This document shows, piece by piece, positions 33,121-37,145 of a stretch of DNA of 37,145 nucleotides. Each line of letters opens with the position of its first letter. Within the stretch, counting starts at the first letter, position 1. The notes below the pieces were generated by a model. That model worked only from the letters and a program-made list of their open reading frames with translations. It was not told where the DNA came from and searched no databases. The position numbers were made by a program, and so were the translations under genes. Source of the DNA: Thermoleophilia bacterium (GTDB lineage Bacteria; Actinomycetota; Thermoleophilia; Gaiellales; Gaiellaceae); contig JAICJI010000019.1 in assembly GCA_025928515.1 (NCBI GenBank), positions 1 to 37,145 on the forward strand, read 5' to 3'.

Positions 33121-33509
33121 GGCAGCGACCGCAACAGCGCCGCCGGCTCGGGCCAGAAGAGGAGCGTTGCCGCCTCGTTGCGCGGCAGCCAGCGGTACTC
33201 GTCGTGCTCATCGTTGAGCGCAGGCTCCCAGCGCGGATCGACGACGGCGAGAAAGGCATGGACGTCGACGTGCCCGCCCGGCTCCGCCTCCCATGACTCG
33301 CGGACGTACGTGAACTCCCCGATCGGGTCCAGCTCCCCGGCCGTGAGCCCCGTCTCCTCCCGCAGCTCCCGCAGCGCCGCCGCGTGCCACTCCTCGCCCG
33401 GCTCGACGCCGCCGGCGATCGTGTGCCAGTAGCCGCCGCCGTCCGGCGTGCGGTGCGTGACGAGGAACTCGTCGCCACGCCGCACGTGGATCAGGACCTC
33501 CCGCGTCAT
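33117..33509 (-). CDS. Nudix hydrolase
   Basis: 130 residues starting MTREVLIHVRRGDEFLVTHR. The Nudix box is complete: GGVEPGEEWHAAALRELREE (about 38-57) then TGL, matching GX5EX7REUXEEXGU with the metal-binding REXXEE core. It hydrolyses nucleoside diphosphates linked to another group; the substrate is unknown. ATG 33509 overlaps the kinase stop and the gene's stop overlaps the DUF6886-like start, each by 4 bp. Confidence 0.9.
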   Translation of the reverse strand: MTREVLIHVRRGDEFLVTHRTPDGGGYWHTIAGGVEPGEEWHAAALRELREETGLTAGELDPIGEFTYVRESWEAEPGGHVDVHAFLAVVDPRWEPALNDEHDEYRWLPRNEAATLLFWPEPAALLRSLP

Positions 33510-34900
33510 GCCGGGAACACCACTTCGGCCCGCGCGCCGGCGAAGGCGAAGCTGCCCTGCAGCTCGTCCGCGACGAGCGCGCGAACGATCGAAAGCCCGG
33601 TGCCGCTCGGCGCGCCGCCGGCTCCGGAGCCCTCGTCGGCGATCGTGAGGACGACGTCGCCGTCGCGAAGCGCGAGCTCGATCCGCACGGTGCCGACGCC
33701 GTGCTCGAGCGCGTTCTGGAGCAACTCCGAGAATACGAGCGCGAGCGCGGTCGCGCGGCTGCCGGCGAGCGAAACGGGCTCGAGCTGGGCCTGGACGTCG
33801 CGTCCTGCACCGATCCCCTGCACGAGCATGGCGCGCAGCCGGTCGATCAGCTCCGCGAGCTCGACGTCCTCCTCCCGCTGCTCGGTCAGCGACTCGTGGA
33901 CGGCGGCGATGGCGAGGATCCGGTTGACGGAGTGCTCGAGCGCTTCGCGGGGGTCGACCCCCTCGGCGCGGGCCTGCAGGCGCAGGAGCGAGGCGACGGT
34001 CTGAAGGTTGTTCTTGACGCGGTGGTGGATCTCCTGGGCGAGGACGCCGCGCATGACCGCGCGTCCGTGCTCGAGCGCGACGGCCGCGTGATGTGCGATC
34101 GCCTCTAGCAGCGCGCGCTCCTCGTCGGTGAACGCTGTGTCGCGATCGGCCACGAGCTCGCCGATCTCGCGGCGTTTCCAGCGCAGCGGCGTGCGGACGG
34201 CGTGGTCGCCGGGGCGTCCCTCGGGCCACGCGATTCGCCCGTCTTCGAGTACGAGCGCCGCGCCCGTCGCGTGCACCGCGTCCATCGTCGTCTTCACGAT
34301 CGCCTCGAGCGACTCCTCGAGGTAGAGGGACTCCGAGACGGCCTCCGAGATGCGCGCGAGCGCTTCGAGCTCGGCAACGCGTCGCTGCGCTTCCGTGTAG
34401 AGCTGCGCGTGCACGATCGACTGCGCGACCTGGCCAGCGATCGCCTGAAGCAGCTCGATCTCGTCGGGCCGGAACTCACGTGGCTCGCGGGTGCGGACGT
34501 TGAGCGCGCCTGCGAGCTGCTCGCGGGCGAGGATCGGGACCGCGAGGATCGACTCGTACTCGTCCTCCGGCAGGTTCGGGAACTCCCGCCACCGCGGGTC
34601 GAGGTCGGCGTTGGCCGCGATCGCGACCGGGCGGCGCTCGGCCGCAGCGGTACCGGTGATCCCTTCACCCGGACGCAGGCGCGGGCGGCGCGTCATCTCG
34701 TCGAGCGGCGTGCCGTGCGTGGCGCGTAGGACGAGCTCGCCGGCGGCCTCGTCGTAGAGGTAGACGAAGCACGCGTCGGCGTCGAGCGCGGCGGCGACCT
34801 CGTTCGCGACGAGGTGCAGCACCTCCTCGAGGTCGAGCGTCGAGTTGACGGTGGCGATCGTCTCGGTCAGCAGCCGCAGGTGGCGGTCGGTTGCCTGCAT
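33506..34900 (-). CDS. GAF-domain HisKA_2 sensor histidine kinase (PdtaS-like)
   Basis: 464 residues, cytoplasmic (no membrane helices). An N-terminal GAF domain (about 20-165), a second GAF/PAS-like region (about 185-275), then the HisKA_2 dimerisation motif EIHHRVKNNLQTVASLLRLQ (290-309, His pair 292-293). The HATPase has FSELLQNALEHGVG and IADEGSGAGGAPSGTGLSIV. This is the PdtaS-type architecture, whose partner is an ANTAR regulator, here three genes downstream. ATG 34900 is 20 bp from the divergent gene's GTG, so its promoter must overlap that gene. The input signal is unknown. Confidence 0.92.
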   Translation of the reverse strand: MQATDRHLRLLTETIATVNSTLDLEEVLHLVANEVAAALDADACFVYLYDEAAGELVLRATHGTPLDEMTRRPRLRPGEGITGTAAAERRPVAIAANADLDPRWREFPNLPEDEYESILAVPILAREQLAGALNVRTREPREFRPDEIELLQAIAGQVAQSIVHAQLYTEAQRRVAELEALARISEAVSESLYLEESLEAIVKTTMDAVHATGAALVLEDGRIAWPEGRPGDHAVRTPLRWKRREIGELVADRDTAFTDEERALLEAIAHHAAVALEHGRAVMRGVLAQEIHHRVKNNLQTVASLLRLQARAEGVDPREALEHSVNRILAIAAVHESLTEQREEDVELAELIDRLRAMLVQGIGAGRDVQAQLEPVSLAGSRATALALVFSELLQNALEHGVGTVRIELALRDGDVVLTIADEGSGAGGAPSGTGLSIVRALVADELQGSFAFAGARAEVVFPA

Positions 34901-34920
34901 GGGCCTATCGTAGGAGGGCC

Positions 34921-35502
34921 GTGGCGCTCACCCACGTCCTGCTCTTCTTCCACCTGCTCGGCGCGATCGGCTTCTTCGCGGGAGCGGCAGTCGTTGCGAC
35001 GTTGCAGCATGCGGCGATCCGCAGCGAGCGGCCGAGCGAGGTGTATGCGCTGCTTCGCCTCGCGCCGGTCGGCGCGGCGCTCGTCGGGCTCGGCGCGCTG
35101 CTGACACTCGTCTTCGGGATCGCGCTCGCCGAGCACGAGGGCCTCGACCTCTCGCCAGCATGGATCCAAGCGGCGCTCGGACTCTGGGTCGCAGCAATGG
35201 CGGTGGGTGGCTACGGAGGCCGCACCGCGCGCCACGCGCGACACCTCGCCGCGAAGCTCGCGGCGGAGGGCGACGCGCCGAGCCCGGAGCTGCGGGCGCT
35301 CGTCGGCGCGCGCGTCCCGCTGGCGGCGAGCTACGCGAGCGGCCTGCTGCTCCTGGGATCCTCGCGCTCATGGTCTGGCAGCCGGCTTGAGGCGGTGGGG
35401 CACTCCACCTCGGACGTCCCAAGTAACAGTCTGTTACTAAGTTGGACGTGGCCCTTCCAACCGGCCCGCCGACGCAGGAATGCGGGCGTGCGCAGCGGCT
35501 AG
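34921..35502 (+). CDS. DUF2269-like four-helix membrane protein with apparent 3' frameshift
   Basis: 193 residues as written, GTG 34921 (AGGAGG just upstream). Hydrophobic helices at about 6-26, 49-68 and 83-99, with a fourth beginning near residue 137 (PLAASYASGLLLLG). After the GGG at 35355-35357 the reading frame leaves the hydrophobic sequence. One extra G would give ...GLLLLGILALMVWQPA and a TGA at 35388-35390, a natural end. Without it the frame runs 38 residues through palindrome C1 (SNSLLLS) and stops at TAG 35500-35502, touching C2. A one-base loss or sequencing error is likely. Family name by resemblance; function unknown. Confidence 0.7.
   Translation: MALTHVLLFFHLLGAIGFFAGAAVVATLQHAAIRSERPSEVYALLRLAPVGAALVGLGALLTLVFGIALAEHEGLDLSPAWIQAALGLWVAAMAVGGYGGRTARHARHLAAKLAAEGDAPSPELRALVGARVPLAASYASGLLLLGSSRSWSGSRLEAVGHSTSDVPSNSLLLSWTWPFQPARRRRNAGVRSG
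35423..35437. repeat. Palindrome C1 (GTAACAGTCTGTTAC)
   Basis: Perfect palindrome 32 nt past the frame-corrected stop of the membrane protein. Left flank GGACGTCCCAA and right flank TAAGTTGGACGTGGCCC extend the symmetry; the right flank matches the outer flanks of A2 and B2. Confidence 0.9.
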
Positions 35503-35516
35503 TAACAGTCTGTTAC
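35502..35516. repeat. Palindrome C2 (GTAACAGTCTGTTAC) downstream of the CaCA antiporter
   Basis: Perfect palindrome, 79 bp from C1 and 19 nt past the antiporter stop. The right flank AAGGAACGACTGGTCCG matches the inverse of the flank left of A1 with two or three differences, so pair C and the reverse of pair A are copies of one roughly 110-bp unit. Confidence 0.9.
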
Positions 35517-35535
35517 AAGGAACGACTGGTCCGTT

Positions 35536-36597
35536 CTAGCCTGGCCGGACGAAGAAGAGACCCGCGACGCCCAGCCCGAACAGCGCGAGCGCGAGGAGCG
35601 AGTCCGGGCCCAGTCGGAAGCGACAGCGCATCGGGCGGATGATCACTCCGAAGCCGTAGATCGCCGTCAGTGCGACGCCCAGCGCGGCGAGCCAGGCGTT
35701 GAGGTTCCCCGCCGACGGCAGGACAGGCTTGCCTGCGACGAGGTCGGCCACGAGGAAGAGGCAGACCTGGAACGCGTTCCCACCGAGGATGTCCCCCATC
35801 GCGAGGGCGTGGTCGCCGAGCCGCACCGCGGCGATCCCGGACGAGATCTCCGGTAGCGCGGTCGCGAACGCGAGCACCGTCGCGCCGAAGATCACGCCGT
35901 TGACGTTGAGCCGGGTCGCGAGCTCGTTGCCGCTCCCCTCGAGTGCGACCCCGGCACCGAGCGTGACGGCGCAGGCGAGCCCGAAGAGGAGCGCAACCCG
36001 CGCGGTCGAGGAACTCGCAAAGGGATGCGGCTGCTCGGGATGCTGCCGCTCGACCCGTCGGCGCCCTGGCCGGCTGCCGGGCATGTCGACGCTCCAGCGC
36101 GGGCCCTTGCTCGCCTTGTTGATCACGTAGAGGCCGACGAACCAGACCACGACGACGCCGAGCGACGCGGGACTGACCCGGCCGGCGATCGCGGTGGACG
36201 GCTTGAGCAGCGATCCCATCTCGATCCCCGCGACGAGGATGACGACGAGCAATCCTTCGAGCACCGGCGTCAGTCGCCCGACGAGATAGGTGAGCGGCCG
36301 TACCGGCCCGACGGCGAAATCGCAGATGAGCAGCACCATCGTCTGAATCGCGATTCCGCCGATCAGGTTCCCCGCCGCGAGCGGCAAGTTGCCCGCGGCG
36401 GCGGCGGAGATCGTGATCGCGAGCTCCGGCAGGCTGCCGGCGATCGAGAGGAGGATCAGCCCGCCGAGGTCGTCCCCCAGTCCGAGCCGCGCGTCGAGCG
36501 CATCCGTGGTCTTCGAAAGCAGGGTGCCGGCGGCCCACGTCGCGGCTGCGCCGCCGAGGAAGATCAGGAGGAGGAACGCCGAGCCGAGCCCGCTCAC
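35536..36597 (-). CDS. Sodium/calcium exchanger family (CaCA) antiporter
   Basis: 353 residues from GTG 36597. About ten hydrophobic helices with the two inverted alpha-repeats of the CaCA superfamily: SIAGSLPELAITISAAAAGN (about 51-70) and FATALPEISSGIAAVRLGDH (about 245-264), each with the ion-binding Pro-Glu, followed by GNLIGG and GDILGGNAFQ. A hydrophilic loop with RPGRRRVERQH (about 176-186) separates the halves. It exchanges Ca2+ or another cation for Na+ or H+; specificity is not evident. Its 3' end faces palindrome C2. Confidence 0.88.
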   Translation of the reverse strand: MSGLGSAFLLLIFLGGAAATWAAGTLLSKTTDALDARLGLGDDLGGLILLSIAGSLPELAITISAAAAGNLPLAAGNLIGGIAIQTMVLLICDFAVGPVRPLTYLVGRLTPVLEGLLVVILVAGIEMGSLLKPSTAIAGRVSPASLGVVVVWFVGLYVINKASKGPRWSVDMPGSRPGRRRVERQHPEQPHPFASSSTARVALLFGLACAVTLGAGVALEGSGNELATRLNVNGVIFGATVLAFATALPEISSGIAAVRLGDHALAMGDILGGNAFQVCLFLVADLVAGKPVLPSAGNLNAWLAALGVALTAIYGFGVIIRPMRCRFRLGPDSLLALALFGLGVAGLFFVRPG

Positions 36598-36611
36598 GCA
36601 CTAACGATGCG

Positions 36612-36646
36612 GGCCGCGGCGGACGGAACACCCGCCCGCCGCGGCC
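36612..36646 (-). terminator. GC-rich hairpin downstream of glnA
   Basis: GGCCGCGGCGG (36612-36622) and CCGCCGCGGCC (36636-36646) form a perfect 11-bp stem with a 13-nt loop. It begins 13 nt past the glutamine synthetase stop in the 62-bp gap before the antiporter gene. No U-tract follows, so it is either a U-less terminator or a 3'-end stabiliser. Confidence 0.55.
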
Positions 36647-36659
36647 TCGCCTCAGAGAT

Positions 36660-37145
36660 CTAGAGAACCGCCAGGTACTTCTTCATCTCCCAGTCGGTGA
36701 GCTGCACGCGGTACTCGTCCCACTCCTTCCGCTTCAGCTCGACGTAGCGGTCGAAGATGTGCGGGCCGAGCGCCTTGCGCATCAGCTGCGACTGCGAGAG
36801 CTCGTCGATCGCCTCGCCGAGCGTCTCGGGCAGGGAGACGATGCCGCGCTCGCGCCGCTGCTCGGCGGTCAGGTGGTAGAGGTTCGTCTCCATCGGGTCG
36901 GGCAGCTCGTAGCCCTGCTCGATCCCCTCGAGCCCCGCGTGCAGCAGCGCCGCGAACGTGAGGTAGGGGTTGCAGGCCGGATCGGGGCAGCGAATCTCGG
37001 CGCGGGTGGCCTGCTCGGAGCCCGGCTTGTAGAGCGGGATCCGGATCAGGGCCGAGCGGTTCCGCTGCGACCACGCGACGTAGACCGGCGCCTCGAAGCC
37101 CGGCACGAGCCGCTTGTACGAGTTGACCCACTGCGCGAAGACCGC
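36660..37145 (-). CDS. glnA: Glutamine synthetase type I, C-terminal third (5' part beyond window)
   Basis: 161 codons of the C-terminus; the start lies past the window end. NSYKRLVPGFEAP, AWSQRNRSALIRIP and RAEIRCPDPACNPYLTFAAL are active-site blocks of GSI, which makes glutamine from glutamate, ammonia and ATP. The Tyr of the adenylylation-type loop is present (ETNLYHLTAEQRR), but the usual following LPPEE is not, so control by adenylylation is doubtful. The gene reads without interruption to the window edge. A strong hairpin follows its stop. Confidence 0.93.
   Translation of the reverse strand, partial: AVFAQWVNSYKRLVPGFEAPVYVAWSQRNRSALIRIPLYKPGSEQATRAEIRCPDPACNPYLTFAALLHAGLEGIEQGYELPDPMETNLYHLTAEQRRERGIVSLPETLGEAIDELSQSQLMRKALGPHIFDRYVELKRKEWDEYRVQLTDWEMKKYLAVL

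Noticed and set aside
9362..35516. CRISPR array or integron attC sites
   Set aside because: Copies are not regularly spaced with unique spacers, there are no cas or integrase genes, and the core lacks attC R/L box organisation.

Overview
The window is GC-rich, gene-dense bacterial chromosome: about 38 protein genes, many GTG starts, 1-16 bp gene overlaps, and no RNA genes or classical insertion sequences. The gene set (TreS/GlgE alpha-glucan genes, OpcA next to Zwf, a PdtaS/PdtaR-type two-component pair, caa3-type cytochrome oxidase, OmpR-family regulator with GTTCACC-type repeats) points to a free-living aerobic actinobacterium. The protein flavour suggests Thermoleophilia (Gaiellales/Solirubrobacterales), but that is inference from memory and not a database result.

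Layout. 1-4132: treS (cut by the window start) and glgE on the minus strand, with malQ divergent; these handle trehalose, maltose-1-phosphate and alpha-glucan. 4129-11111: a phosphate block with a PAP2 phosphatase and phoU on minus, pstS-pstC-pstA-pstB on plus, then a PhoR-like kinase without membrane segments divergent from a PhoB/PhoP-like regulator. 11-nt direct repeats resembling PHO boxes lie before the regulator and, more weakly, before pstS. 11113-16496: a small conserved protein, then coxB(+cytochrome c)-coxA-ctaB-small membrane protein-amidase, all overlapping. 16504-16818: an isolated 104-aa gene bracketed by inverted palindromes. 16921-25085: a pentose phosphate cluster rpiB-tal-pgi-gnd-zwf-opcA on minus, with tkt divergent. 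25067-28535: FGGY kinase, nucleotidyltransferase, DUF2182 and DUF1326 proteins. 28563-31659: ABC-F ATPase, MscL with a zinc ribbon, and a putative lipoprotein. 31656-34900: a tightly coupled five-gene signalling operon (GAF/HisKA_2 kinase, Nudix, DUF6886-like, ANTAR regulator, SnoaL-like). 34921-37145: a membrane protein with an apparent frameshift, a CaCA antiporter, and the C-terminal third of glutamine synthetase.

The most unusual signal is a family of seven perfect 15-bp palindromes, GTAACAG(A/T)CTGTTAC and one symmetric variant. Six occur as three pairs, filling every convergent gene junction in the window that has any free space. Most start 16-19 nt beyond a stop codon, and they share further flanking sequence. 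One pair forms a perfect 24-bp inverted repeat around the 104-aa gene. The seventh copy is translated in frame inside the ABC-F gene with its dyad symmetry kept by paired changes. Either a new kind of 3'-end/convergent-gene element or a tiny mobile element family could explain this. Tests are given in the findings.
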